From positions 18,966-82,965 of the forward strand of contig JAGONC010000011.1 in the NCBI GenBank assembly GCA_017993235.1: a stretch of DNA of 64,000 nt. The letters are read 5' to 3'. Below the pieces are notes generated by a model. The model was not told the DNA's origin and did not search any database. It saw only the letters and a program-made list of their open reading frames with translations. Made by a program: the position numbers and the translations under genes. The DNA comes from Lentimicrobiaceae bacterium. Its GTDB lineage: Bacteria; Bacteroidota; Bacteroidia; Bacteroidales; JAGONC01. This document shows positions 33,366 through 41,744 of this stretch, piece by piece. Numbering within the stretch: position 1 is the stretch's first letter; every line of letters begins with the position of its first letter.

Positions 33366-34196
33366 TCAACGTTCCAGGATCGGGTATTTGAACTTCCGCG
33401 GATTGATACACATTACCGGAATTTGGGGAGCATTGAAGATCATCTCCTCATCGTAGGTTCCTAAAAAGAATTTTTTAAAGTTACTGTCAGGGTTTGTCAT
33501 TATAAGGATCAAGTCGGCATCCAGTGAGGTCGCATAATCGATGACAGATTTTGAAAAGCCACTACTTCTTACAGCGATGTTATAGGTGTGTTTGACATCA
33601 TTTATCTTGAAATAATCATTCATCCTTTTAGCGGCTTCTACAACATTACAATCCACGGTATCTGTTTGAAAAATGTGTATGGTGGCCCCATACTGTTGCG
33701 CGATGAACGCAGCCCATTTCGTCTTTTCCATGGGACCCGATTCACTGGTGACAGGCATTACAATGTTTATAAAGCCTTTACGTGAGCTGCGGTTATGGAC
33801 GACAATCACAGGTATGGGAGACCTAGTGATCACTTTGAGCGCAAAGCTGCCTGTAAGTTTTTGCATACCCACTTTCCCGTGCGTGCCAAGAAACATCAGG
33901 GTGGCATCGATCTCTGTGGCTACAGCACCGATTGTCTTAAAAATACTTCCTTCCACTACTCTTGTCTCCACCGGAACCTTATATTTCAGGTGTATCTCAT
34001 TGGCTTTTTTATCAAGCATATCACCTATGGCGCTATCTCCTAAATAGGATTTGTCCAGATAGGCACGCGTGTCCTTATTGATCACATGAAGCAGGCATAT
34101 GCCGTATTTGAGGATCTGTGCCGTTACAGAGGCTTGCTTTATCGCATTGTTACAGACCTCGGAGAAATCTGTTGGGACCAGAATGATATTTTTCAT
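33366..34196 (-). CDS. Universal stress protein, two UspA domains
   Basis: A 276-residue cytoplasmic protein made of two UspA-like domains. The first (~1-145) begins 'MKNIILVPTDFSEVCNNAIK' and ends with the ATP-binding type loop 'LGTHGKVGMQKLTGSFALKV'. The second (~150-276) has 'INIVMPVTSESGPMEKTKWA' and ends in 'FFLGTYDEEMIFNAPQIPVM', a degenerate loop without the glycine pattern. I chose the ATG at 34196 because the fold begins there; 34220 is the other option. It lies upstream of the KimA-like gene in the same direction but separated by ~250 bases, and may supply the USP function missing from the short KdpD-like kinase. Confidence 0.85.
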   Translation of the reverse strand: MKNIILVPTDFSEVCNNAIKQASVTAQILKYGICLLHVINKDTRAYLDKSYLGDSAIGDMLDKKANEIHLKYKVPVETRVVEGSIFKTIGAVATEIDATLMFLGTHGKVGMQKLTGSFALKVITRSPIPVIVVHNRSSRKGFINIVMPVTSESGPMEKTKWAAFIAQQYGATIHIFQTDTVDCNVVEAAKRMNDYFKINDVKHTYNIAVRSSGFSKSVIDYATSLDADLILIMTNPDSNFKKFFLGTYDEEMIFNAPQIPVMCINPRKFKYPILER

Positions 34197-34332
34197 TGGA
34201 CTGTTTTTTAAGTTTTTCAAGGGATTGACTGACCATAGTATACTTTTCTCTGATCAATCCATTCATTCAATCTTGACTTATTTATATGACGGAATACCAT
34301 TTGATAATAACGGTTGCTAACCCGTTGTCATA

Positions 34333-36024
34333 CTATTTCTCCTTGAGAACGGCTTCCAGATAGTCCATGGTAGCGATCACCTCTGGATCATCCGGATCTG
34401 CAATGAGAATGTATTGTAAATAACCCAGTGCATTTCTGAAAGAAGCTTTTGCTGCATCCTGGTTTGTGTGTAAGGCTTTTTCGCCTGCAGTAAAATAATA
34501 ATATGACAGGTATTTGTAACATTCCTGAAGGTATTTCTGGTTCTTGACCGTATCACCCTCCCTGATCAGAACCATTGCTTTTTCATAATCAGAAACTGCC
34601 AGACCCTGCATTTGATCAGGATCCAGCTGGGATCGTACCCTTCCCCGAAGCAGGTAACCGGTAAAAGCATTGGGACTTACCTCCGTCACGCGTGTAAATG
34701 AAGTGTCCGCTTTTTGCAGGAGCATGACTTTTTCAATTGAATCGGTGACCTGAACTGTATCCAGAGCCCACATATAAAATTCCTTACCGATATTGTAATA
34801 CGTATTTCGTTCATTATCAACCCCTTCCTGCAAACCAGTCATGTACCAGTCAATAGCCTCCGAATGATCTTTTAACTGGGTCAGCTTCTGTGTAATTTCC
34901 GGTATCAGTTCGGTTTTTGAATGATCCATCTGAAAAGCGAGGATTAGATTCCGCACTCCAACAGAATCCTGGCCATTCTTAATCAGGAGCCTTCCCTTAT
35001 AGACATAATCCGATGAAATGAGTTTATCAGGAGGTTCCAATTTATATAACATTTCAATGCTTTCCAGTCCCCTGCCATACTGGCCAAGTTCATAGCTCAT
35101 GTACGCTTTTAACCGGTGAAGAACAGGCGAATCTGGACTGGCCTTCAGGAGGGTATCAACAATGGTGTTGGCCTTTTCATATTCGTCAGAAAAAAATAAT
35201 ATGTACGCATACTGTTCCTGGACATCGGCACAATAGTCCGCCAAGGAAAGGTATTTTTCATAATATCTTTTCGCTTCGTAGTATTTGCCGAAGTCATAGT
35301 TCAATTCACCATAGTATCTGTAGACTGCTATCTGGTTGGAATCAAGCCTGATGGCAATATTAAAAGCGTTGGATGCTTCAAGATAGTTTTTCGCTTTTGT
35401 AAAGAGCTTCCCCAGTTTAATATAGGCCGGAATGCAACTCTTATTGTAAAAAATGGCTCTTTGATATTCATTGACAGCTTCTCCAAGGGACAAGTCGAGA
35501 TACTTCATATCTCCCTTTAGCAAATAGTAATCCGGATTCTTGTCGTCGAGGGATTCCAGGATGGCAAGGTACTTTTGGGCTGTGGTGAAATCCTTGATTT
35601 TTTCCGAAAGAGCAATCCTGACCACTTCCGATAAAAAGTTCAGGTCATTTTTAGATAACTTCCGCCCCTTTTCAAAATACTCCAGTGCCTGAGTATTCAA
35701 ACCTTTGTAGTAACTGATCCTGCCAAGGCCCGCATAATTCAACGGTTCAAGTGGATTCCTTTCCATACCAGCATTGAAAGCACGTTCCGATGAGTCTTGA
35801 TGCATCAATTTATCATAAACATCACCGAGATAAAAGTATGCTTTTGCACTATTGGGATCTTTTAGGATGGCCCTGACAAAATACGATTTAGCGGTTTGGT
35901 TTTGCTCTTCATGCAGATACCAGATTCCCCGGGACAATTCCTGGGAAAATAAGGCAGATGATCCGGTCAGGAAAAGAACGACCGTAAGACAAAATAAATA
36001 TCTTAATTGATTTGTCATTTTCAT
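34333..36024 (-). CDS. Secreted TPR-repeat protein
   Basis: A ~563-residue protein with a signal peptide (MTNQLRYLFCLTVVLFLTGS..., cut near ALFSQ). The rest is about 10-12 tetratricopeptide repeats, for example 'PNSAKAYFYLGDVYDKLMHQ', 'LNYAGLGRISYYKGLNTQAL' and 'AVYRYYGELNYDFGKYYEAK'. TPR arrays bind other proteins; the last gene of Exb/TonB operons in Bacteroidota is often such a protein. The ATG at 36024 gives the signal peptide; the frame extends to 36045 without further support. It lies 34 bases after the PstS-like gene. Confidence 0.88.
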   Translation of the reverse strand: MKMTNQLRYLFCLTVVLFLTGSSALFSQELSRGIWYLHEEQNQTAKSYFVRAILKDPNSAKAYFYLGDVYDKLMHQDSSERAFNAGMERNPLEPLNYAGLGRISYYKGLNTQALEYFEKGRKLSKNDLNFLSEVVRIALSEKIKDFTTAQKYLAILESLDDKNPDYYLLKGDMKYLDLSLGEAVNEYQRAIFYNKSCIPAYIKLGKLFTKAKNYLEASNAFNIAIRLDSNQIAVYRYYGELNYDFGKYYEAKRYYEKYLSLADYCADVQEQYAYILFFSDEYEKANTIVDTLLKASPDSPVLHRLKAYMSYELGQYGRGLESIEMLYKLEPPDKLISSDYVYKGRLLIKNGQDSVGVRNLILAFQMDHSKTELIPEITQKLTQLKDHSEAIDWYMTGLQEGVDNERNTYYNIGKEFYMWALDTVQVTDSIEKVMLLQKADTSFTRVTEVSPNAFTGYLLRGRVRSQLDPDQMQGLAVSDYEKAMVLIREGDTVKNQKYLQECYKYLSYYYFTAGEKALHTNQDAAKASFRNALGYLQYILIADPDDPEVIATMDYLEAVLKEK

Positions 36025-36058
36025 TTGATTATTAAGGCAGAACATGATTTGATTGTTT

Positions 36059-37003
36059 TCATAAATGATCCTTCACCCTGACGATCCTGACGGGAGCCTG
36101 CGCAGGCAGGATCCCGGCTTTCAGGATGATGCGCTGACCTTTGTCGCTTGCTAAAAACGCCATAAAGCCAGTCGCCAGACCGTTTCTTGGTTCGGTTGAA
36201 ATAGCATAAATATCCCTTGTCAGGGGGTAGGATCCATCAGAAATATAGGCCTGAAATGGCTGGTAACTGTTTTCCCATGTAGCCTTTTCTTCCCTGGATA
36301 AAGCCAGAACGTTAATTTTCTTTAAAAACGATAACTGGGTGGTGTCATCCATATCACTGATCCAACTGACACCAATCAATCCCAGGGCATTTTCGTGTTT
36401 TGCGACATAATCCACCACATCCAGATTCTGTTCCAGTGCATACAGGTGTTTCGAGAAATCTTTTCCACTACAGATAGAGTCATGGATGAAACGGACGGTA
36501 CTGGATTGTTGATTATCGAAGATCACCTCAATGGAACCTGACCGATTGGCAGGGTTCACTTGACTCCATTGACTGATCTCGCCTGTCATAATCCGTTGAA
36601 AATCATGCATGGCGAGCAGGTTATCCGGATTATCCGGATGTATAACAAGGGCAACTGCGTCGGTGGCAATCTTAAGTTCCCTGGGAAATAAATCCTTATG
36701 TCTGAAAAAGTCCTTTTCCTCTTTTTTAAGCAGCCTTGAAACAACAACCAGCCGGACACTATCCCCGAGCAACAACTGAACAGCCATTTGTTCAGGCAGA
36801 TATCTCGATTGAATCTCCGCATAATGGTAAAGCCCATGAAAAACCATTAATTCGGCTTCGAGGATAGGCCGGAAGGATTCATCAACTCCGATTGTAATTC
36901 TACCCGTGGTTGGAGTATCAGCATAAGGATCCCTGTTAATACCCTTGCACCCTGTCAGCAGGGTTATTATGAAAATCATCAGGATACTATTTACTTTTTT
37001 CAT
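36059..37003 (-). CDS. PstS-like phosphate-binding lipoprotein
   Basis: A 314-residue lipoprotein (MKKVNSILMIFIITLLTGCK, lipobox Cys 19) with a type II periplasmic binding fold of the PstS kind: 'ITIGVDESFRPILEAELMVF', 'DAVALVIHPDNP', 'QRIMTGEISQWSQVNP' (a PstS hallmark), 'VIFDNQQSSTVRFIHDSIC' and 'GFMAFLASDKGQRIIL'. No phosphate ABC genes are nearby; instead it sits between the TonB system and a TPR protein, as is common in Bacteroidota. It overlaps the small membrane gene by 17 bases. Role in sensing or in an envelope task linked to TonB is inferred; phosphate transport is not shown. Confidence 0.85.
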   Translation of the reverse strand: MKKVNSILMIFIITLLTGCKGINRDPYADTPTTGRITIGVDESFRPILEAELMVFHGLYHYAEIQSRYLPEQMAVQLLLGDSVRLVVVSRLLKKEEKDFFRHKDLFPRELKIATDAVALVIHPDNPDNLLAMHDFQRIMTGEISQWSQVNPANRSGSIEVIFDNQQSSTVRFIHDSICSGKDFSKHLYALEQNLDVVDYVAKHENALGLIGVSWISDMDDTTQLSFLKKINVLALSREEKATWENSYQPFQAYISDGSYPLTRDIYAISTEPRNGLATGFMAFLASDKGQRIILKAGILPAQAPVRIVRVKDHL

Positions 37004-37190
37004 TTTTAAGATAGGTTAGATTCCTATACAAACGGAAAACTCCATACAAAATGAACAGGATACTGAATATGATCCGAATCGCAGGCTCCAGCGAGCTTTT
37101 AAACCAGTCGGAGACCCAAAGGAATATTCCGGCACCGATATAGACTGGAGCCATGACAAATCCCAAAATGATAAGAAATCTGGCTGACAT
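36987..37190 (-). CDS. Small two-TM protein in the TonB operon
   Basis: A 67-residue protein with two membrane helices: 'FLIILGFVMAPVYIGAGIFL' and 'AIRIIFSILFILYGVFRLYR', ending in a basic tail 'NLTYLKNEKSK'. It lies between tonB (24-base gap) and the PstS-like gene (17-base overlap), an arrangement that argues for a real gene. No family recognised; a helper of the TonB complex is possible. Confidence 0.7.
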   Translation of the reverse strand: MSARFLIILGFVMAPVYIGAGIFLWVSDWFKSSLEPAIRIIFSILFILYGVFRLYRNLTYLKNEKSK

Positions 37191-37214
37191 AATGTGCTTG
37201 TTTGAGGTTCCTCA

Positions 37215-38035
37215 TTATATCAACTGAAACTTAATGGGCATGTTGAACCTCACGGGGACCGGTCTGCCATTTTGTTTTCCAGGATTCCAGCGAGGCATTT
37301 TGGATATGACCCGGACTGCTTCCTCATCGCATCCAGCCCCTATTCCCCTTAACACCTTAATATCTGATATGTTCCCGTTTTTATCCACAATAAAGGTAAC
37401 ATATACAGTTCCCTCCACATCACTCTCCTTGGCCAGTTGGGGATATGTAACGTTTTTCATCAAATACTCGCGTAAAGCTGCTTCACCTCCGGGGAAGTCC
37501 GGCATTTGTTCAACAAACGTATAGGGTTCCTCTGTTTCTTCCACGATTTGCTGATCTTCCACGGGCATAGTCTCTGGCATAACTGCTTCAGGAGCATCCG
37601 TCCCTTTATCATAATTAATGGTTCCCACCGCAGCTTTGCTTTGTGTCACTTCCTCCTGGGTTTTAGGTTCTTCTTCATCAGCTACCTCTTCATCGGGTTT
37701 AATGACCGGAGCGGTAAATTTTATGACGTTTTTCAGCAGTGGGGGGGGGGCGGTAACTCTGCGATGATCTCATCTACTTTTTCTGCAGGTTTGTCAAGTT
37801 TAATATCTGTCAGAACCCTGACTGAAACATCCCTCTCTTTTCGTTCCGGTGTTATTCGTTTAATGATGACCGGAGCAGTGGAACCCGCAGTAAAAACAAT
37901 AATGGCAATAATCAGGGAAATCAGATGCCGTTTAGATGCAGAAGTACGCATGAGATAAGCACCATAATCCCGGTTTCTGTTTTCGAAGACGATCCGGCAC
38001 CATTCTTTAGAAAAAATATTGACTTTAGAGGACAT
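37215..38035 (-). CDS. tonB: Energy transducer TonB, reading frame broken at a G10 tract
   Basis: Two frames together encode one TonB. The first (38035-37733) has the N-terminal part with a membrane helix (HLISLIIAIIVFTAGSTAPV) and ends early in 'ELPPPPHC'. The second (from about 37740 down to 37215) continues as 'LLKNVIKFTAPVIKPDEEVA', 'PKTQEEVTQSKAAVGTINYD' and the TonB C-terminal domain 'FPGGEAALREYLMKNVTYPQ' with 'GTVYVTFIVDKNGNI'. The break is at ten G (C on this strand); eleven would restore one ~273-residue protein. It may be a phase-variable gene or an error in reading a homopolymer. It transfers energy from ExbB/ExbD to outer-membrane receptors. Confidence 0.85.
37741..37750. repeat. 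Ten-base G tract in tonB
   Basis: Ten consecutive G on the plus strand, C on the coding strand, encoding the proline run of TonB. The frame breaks here; one more base restores it. Confidence 0.95.
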
Positions 38036-38068
38036 TTTCTGTAGAATTTATAATGATTTATAATCACC

Positions 38069-38695
38069 TCAGCCTGATATGTGGCTTAAGAGTTCAAGAT
38101 CGTAGTCGGTTATGTCAACGATGGCATAACGTCCAATGTTGCAAATCGCCATTTCATCCAGAATATCGATCAGATTCTTATATGAGGCAGCGTCGGTAGC
38201 TTTAATCAGCACAATAGGAGATGACTTGTCTGCAATGATCTCACTCCTCTTTTTATTGAAATCATCGTCTGACATCCTGACGGCATCCTTTTTGTCTTTC
38301 AGCTCCAGAACCTTGACCATCACGTCATAATTCCTCTTGATCAAATACTCCCGGATGCCTTTGGCGGAGAAATCCGTCGCTTCCATTTTGGGATCCACAT
38401 CATTTTCCCTGGTACCTTCATAATAAAACACCTTATTATTGGCTCCAAGGATGATCGTGATTGCCCTTGAAGCCTTGACTTTGGTCTGCTCTTCCTCTGC
38501 TACCTTTTCCTTGCTCGGCATCGCAATTTCCATGGTCTGGGGTTTGATCAGGGTTGTCGTCAGCATAAAAAAGGTTATCAAAAGAAATCCAAGGTCCACC
38601 ATAGGGGTAAAATCAATCCGCGTGGAAACTTTTTTGGGGGTCGTTCGCTTTTGCTTTTGACCACTCCCGGGGCTATCTTGTTGTATCTCAGCCAT
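38069..38695 (-). CDS. exbD: ExbD-type biopolymer transport protein (second)
   Basis: A 208-residue protein with one membrane helix ('MVDLGFLLITFFMLTTTLIK', ~30-49) carrying the conserved Asp of ExbD that carries protons (in 'FTPMVDLGFLLITFFML'). The periplasmic domain ends 'DILDEMAICNIGRYAIVDIT', a typical ExbD C-terminal motif. The N-terminus is Lys/Gln-rich. It is four bases downstream of the first ExbD gene. Two ExbD copies after ExbB are common in Bacteroidota. Confidence 0.93.
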   Translation of the reverse strand: MAEIQQDSPGSGQKQKRTTPKKVSTRIDFTPMVDLGFLLITFFMLTTTLIKPQTMEIAMPSKEKVAEEEQTKVKASRAITIILGANNKVFYYEGTRENDVDPKMEATDFSAKGIREYLIKRNYDVMVKVLELKDKKDAVRMSDDDFNKKRSEIIADKSSPIVLIKATDAASYKNLIDILDEMAICNIGRYAIVDITDYDLELLSHISG

Positions 38696-38699
38696 ACGA

Positions 38700-39314
38700 T
38701 TATAGGATTATTTTTTCTGGATTTTGTTCAAGACTCGTAATGAGGTTGTATCGGTTCTCATTCAGATCCTGCAATGTATTCATCACATTCCGGATCATGG
38801 GATACGTAGTGGTCTGATCTGCCTTAATGGCTATCCTTGCCTGTGGTTTAACCAGTCTGGCCACTTTGACCCAACTCTTCAGCTGATTATTCGTGGAATC
38901 TGCCGGGATACCAAGGAGGTTCTCCTTCAAATCCCTGTCGCCAGGGCTTAGTGCAAGGTAGGATTTCATCTGTTCAATAGGGATGCCAAAGCGGTTGACA
39001 AGGCTGAACTTGGTGATCTCCTCCTGGGTAAAAGGAATAGAATAGATCTCCCCCATCTTTTTCAACATCTCCTGCCGCTCGCTCTGGCCATCCATTCCGA
39101 TGAAAACTTTTCCGTTTTCATCAACAAGGATCATAAGAACATCGCGCTCCGGAATTTTTATTTCCGAAATGGAGGATGGGGTGTTGACCATGATCGGTTC
39201 AGGCTGTGTGAAGTTGGACGTCAACATAAAAAATGTCAGTAACAAAAAGGCGACATCACACATAGCTGTCATGTCAATGGCAGTGCTTTTATGCGGAACT
39301 GTTACTTTTGGCAT
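38700..39314 (-). CDS. exbD: ExbD-type biopolymer transport protein (first)
   Basis: A 204-residue protein with the ExbD signature 'AIDMTAMCDVAFLLLTFFML' (membrane helix with the proton-carrying Asp at ~19), followed by 'TSNFTQPEPIMVNTPSS' and a periplasmic domain with 'ILVDENGKVFIGMDGQ' and 'ARIAIKADQTTTYPMIRNVM'. It lies 12 bases after ExbB and four before the second ExbD. It is longer than E. coli ExbD (~141) by an insertion of ~60 residues in the periplasmic domain, usual for this phylum. Confidence 0.93.
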   Translation of the reverse strand: MPKVTVPHKSTAIDMTAMCDVAFLLLTFFMLTSNFTQPEPIMVNTPSSISEIKIPERDVLMILVDENGKVFIGMDGQSERQEMLKKMGEIYSIPFTQEEITKFSLVNRFGIPIEQMKSYLALSPGDRDLKENLLGIPADSTNNQLKSWVKVARLVKPQARIAIKADQTTTYPMIRNVMNTLQDLNENRYNLITSLEQNPEKIIL

Positions 39315-39326
39315 GTTATTCAGTTT

Positions 39327-40133
39327 TTAATGATTCTGCGCATAGGTCTGTACAATGCTGAATCCTGCCTCGTCTATGCTATGAAGCAACTTATCGATCC
39401 TGGTTGTATAGACATTATAAAAGATGACCGCAAGGGCCGCAGTAGCAATACCAAAAGCAGTATTAATCAACGCCTCGGAAATCCCGGTTGCCAAAGCCAC
39501 CGAATCAGGGGCACCTGCATGAGCCAGAGCGGCAAATGCCCGGATCATGCCCAGGACAGTCCCCAGTAGACCCATCAGGGTTGCAATAGAGGAAATGGTG
39601 GCAAGGATCACCAGATTCTGCTGCAAACCAGGTAATTCCAGACTGGTTGCTTCCTCCACTTCTTTCTGCACAGCAAGCATCTGTTGTTCCTTGGTCATCC
39701 CTTTTTCCTTCTCAATCTCCTGATATTTAGCGATAGCAGAATAAATGACATTGGCGACTGAACCCTTTTGCCTGTCGCACAATTTTTTTGCATTATCCAA
39801 CTGGTCCCTCGAAAGCAGATGCTTGATGTTTTGTACGAATTTCAACACATTACCTTTGCCTGATGCTTTCCTGATCGCAAAGTACCGTTCAATGGAAAAA
39901 GTAATAACGGTAAGAAGAAGACACATTAAGATGGGGACAATAATACCCCCCTTATAGATCGTTCCCAGGTAATTCCCTGGAATGGGTGAGTTAGCAGGAT
40001 CATTACCCTGGAAATTGGTTGGTTCACCCATCACTAATTTAAAAATGATGATCGAAACAACCAGTGCAACAGGAATGACTGATGCAGAAAATACATTTTT
40101 CAGATTGTTCATTAAATCTTTAATCTTGTTCAT
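39327..40133 (-). CDS. exbB: ExbB/TolQ-type proton channel protein
   Basis: A 268-residue inner-membrane protein with three membrane segments plus an N-terminal one: ~15-35, ~58-80 ('GGIIVPILMCLLLTVITFSI'), ~165-190 and ~205-235. The family motif is 'LVILATISSIATLMGLLGTV' followed by 'LGMIRAFAALAHAG' and 'ALATGISEALINTAFGIATA'. It forms the proton channel with ExbD that powers TonB. First gene of the operon; the gap upstream contains a 24-base palindrome at 40243. Confidence 0.95.
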   Translation of the reverse strand: MNKIKDLMNNLKNVFSASVIPVALVVSIIIFKLVMGEPTNFQGNDPANSPIPGNYLGTIYKGGIIVPILMCLLLTVITFSIERYFAIRKASGKGNVLKFVQNIKHLLSRDQLDNAKKLCDRQKGSVANVIYSAIAKYQEIEKEKGMTKEQQMLAVQKEVEEATSLELPGLQQNLVILATISSIATLMGLLGTVLGMIRAFAALAHAGAPDSVALATGISEALINTAFGIATAALAVIFYNVYTTRIDKLLHSIDEAGFSIVQTYAQNH

Positions 40134-40242
40134 GGTAATTAAGAATTAACGGTTCATGCATTTGATTGATTTTGGGCCAGGATTACTCTCTGGATTTATA
40201 CAGAAATAACCATAATGGAAACCTTGGCATAGCCAGAATCCT

Positions 40243-40266
40243 ATTCCATATCATCTGATATGGAAT
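40243..40266. promoter_or_regulatory. Perfect palindrome upstream of the Exb/TonB operon
   Basis: An eleven-base inverted repeat (ATTCCATATCA and TGATATGGAAT) with a two-base centre, 110 bases before the exbB ATG and 46 beyond the stop of the next upstream gene. No T run follows on either strand, so an operator fits better than a terminator. Confidence 0.55.
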
Positions 40267-40311
40267 CATAAATTCGCTACACCACGATAAATTCAGGAAG
40301 ATGTGTGGGAA

Positions 40312-40716
40312 CTAGATTCGTATTACCACTAGATTATTCAGAACAAACCTCTCTGTACAGAAGAGATTGATCACGTCAAGAAAATTATAAGAAAGTTGTT
40401 CCTGAGAGATTATAAAGGGCGAATAAGATGGAGCATGGATAGATTTTATCAGGATGAATTTGATCGATTTTTTGGTTAAAAGCGAAGCAATAGTTAAGTA
40501 ATTATTAATATCCGTTTGATTGCTTTCCTTAATACCATGTACAGATCTGTCATCATTTAGTCGGGCGAAATTGAGCTCATTGCACTTATTAAGCTGATAA
40601 TTAGAAACGAAGTGCGCGATATTTCTGGTATTTGAAAGAATGAAATTATATTGCAAGACATTTAGGAGGGCTAACAGGCAAGCCAATACTATGATACCTG
40701 TCCTTTTCATTTTCAT
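40312..40716 (-). CDS. Small exported or membrane protein of unknown function
   Basis: A ~134-residue frame starting 'MKMKRTGIIVLACLLALLNV', a plausible signal or membrane anchor, followed by 'LQYNFILSNTRNIAHFVSNY' and a helical part 'TDINNYLTIASLLTKKSIKF'. Composition is AT-rich compared with neighbours. It lies in the same direction as the flanking TonB genes but with gaps of 178 and 103 bases. I do not recognise it; it could be a non-coding stretch that is open by chance, but the hydrophobic N-terminus after a basic start speaks for a gene. Confidence 0.45.
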   Translation of the reverse strand: MKMKRTGIIVLACLLALLNVLQYNFILSNTRNIAHFVSNYQLNKCNELNFARLNDDRSVHGIKESNQTDINNYLTIASLLTKKSIKFILIKSIHAPSYSPFIISQEQLSYNFLDVINLFCTERFVLNNLVVIRI

Positions 40717-40819
40717 AACAATTGGTTGCAAAAATAATTCAAAATAGACCTATAATATAATTTTTTCATGATTTCTTTCATAATGACATTTCGACACATA
40801 TATGAGTATTTCGTTCTCG

Positions 40820-41512
40820 TTAAAGGGCAAACCTGATTGGCATATTGATCAGCACACGGACAGGTTTCCCGCGTTGTTTACCCGGATTCCAGGTGGGCAT
40901 TTTCTTCACTACCCGGATCGCTTCTTCATCACATCCGCCTCCAATTCCCTTCAGGACCTTTACACCACTGATGTATCCATTAGATTCCACAACAAATATT
41001 ATGTAAACAGTTCCCTGAATATTATTTTTCCTGGCCTCTGGAGGATACTGGATATTTTTCTGGAGGTATAGCATCCTGGCCGCATCTCCACCAGGAAAAG
41101 AAGGAGATTCTTCGACGACCATAAAGACTTCGTCTTCATTAATTCCTTCTTCCGCAACGCCGGTCCCCATTTCAACACCGGATCCTCCATTTTCATCCAT
41201 TGGTATATTCTCGTCGATTTCAGCATTTACCCTGACATCATCATCCACAATATCCCTATCCCCGACCCTCTGGAGAATACTGGTCTGCTCCGGTAATGAG
41301 GGTAGAGAAGGTTGTTCCTTGTGTCCAGTTTGAATGACCACTTCATCTATTATTCCAATATTTTCTCTGGAAAGGAACACGATTTCTTTTCGTTCATGCT
41401 GTTTCCATTCAAGAGCCATCAAAGTCAATGCAAGTGCGATAATCAGACCAGTCTGAATCAAAATTCCCCGCTTACCTTCCAGATCTGCTTTAGGACTTTT
41501 ATTGACAACCAT
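40820..41512 (-). CDS. tonB: Energy transducer TonB (second copy)
   Basis: A 230-residue protein: a membrane helix near the N-terminus ('GILIQTGLIIALALTLMALE'), an acidic/Pro-poor linker with 'QTGHKEQPSLPSLPEQTSIL', and a C-terminal TonB domain 'SFPGGDAARMLYLQKNIQYP', 'GTVYIIFVVESNGYISGVKV', 'GGGCDEEAIRVVKKMPTWNP'. The C-terminus closely resembles that of the operon's TonB at 37215 (GAGCDEEAVRVISKMPRWNP). This copy has an intact frame, which could make the broken one dispensable. It stands alone with its own promoter and the upstream element shared with the KimA-like gene. Confidence 0.9.
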   Translation of the reverse strand: MVVNKSPKADLEGKRGILIQTGLIIALALTLMALEWKQHERKEIVFLSRENIGIIDEVVIQTGHKEQPSLPSLPEQTSILQRVGDRDIVDDDVRVNAEIDENIPMDENGGSGVEMGTGVAEEGINEDEVFMVVEESPSFPGGDAARMLYLQKNIQYPPEARKNNIQGTVYIIFVVESNGYISGVKVLKGIGGGCDEEAIRVVKKMPTWNPGKQRGKPVRVLINMPIRFAL

Positions 41513-41533
41513 TTTAAATGCTTTTTAGCTCAT

Positions 41534-41541
41534 CAAAGATA
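41534..41541 (-). promoter_or_regulatory. Promoter -7 box of the second tonB (TATCTTTG)
   Basis: TATCTTTG on the minus strand matches TAnnTTTG; it lies 22 bases before the ATG. A T-rich stretch (CTTTT) occupies the -33 position. The shared element begins upstream at 41560. Confidence 0.65.
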
Positions 41542-41559
41542 CTTTAAAGAGAATAAATA

Positions 41560-41604
41560 AAAAGTCAAACTTTCTGGTGATTGTGTAAAGATTTTGTAAA
41601 GAAT
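41560..41604 (-). promoter_or_regulatory. Upstream element shared with the KimA-like gene
   Basis: Second copy of the element at 33153-33197. The distance from its TTTG to the -7 box is 24 bases in both copies. See findings. Confidence 0.65.
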
Positions 41605-41670
41605 CTTTTCGATCGCTGTTTTAACTCAGAACGAAAGGTAATGAACAATAGTATGTTTTTATTGTTTATT

Positions 41671-41739
41671 GGTTGCAGGTTACAGGTTGCAGGTTGTAAG
41701 TTAACCTGTAACCTGTAACTTGGAACTTGCGACCTGCAA
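41671..41739. repeat. Heptanucleotide array in two opposed arms
   Basis: Four units GGTTGCA, GGTTACA, GGTTGCA, GGTTGTA (41671-41698), a short centre, then five opposed units CCTGTAA, CCTGTAA, CTTGGAA, CTTGCGA, CCTGCAA (41705-41739). The arms are largely complementary and could form a long hairpin just after the stop of the ATPase-GNAT gene; it may help end that transcript. Confidence 0.85.
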
Positions 41740-41744
41740 CCCAA

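Noticed and set aside
34286..34332. Hairpin AACGG...CCGTT between TPR and USP genes as terminator
   Set aside because: Stem of five pairs only and no T run.
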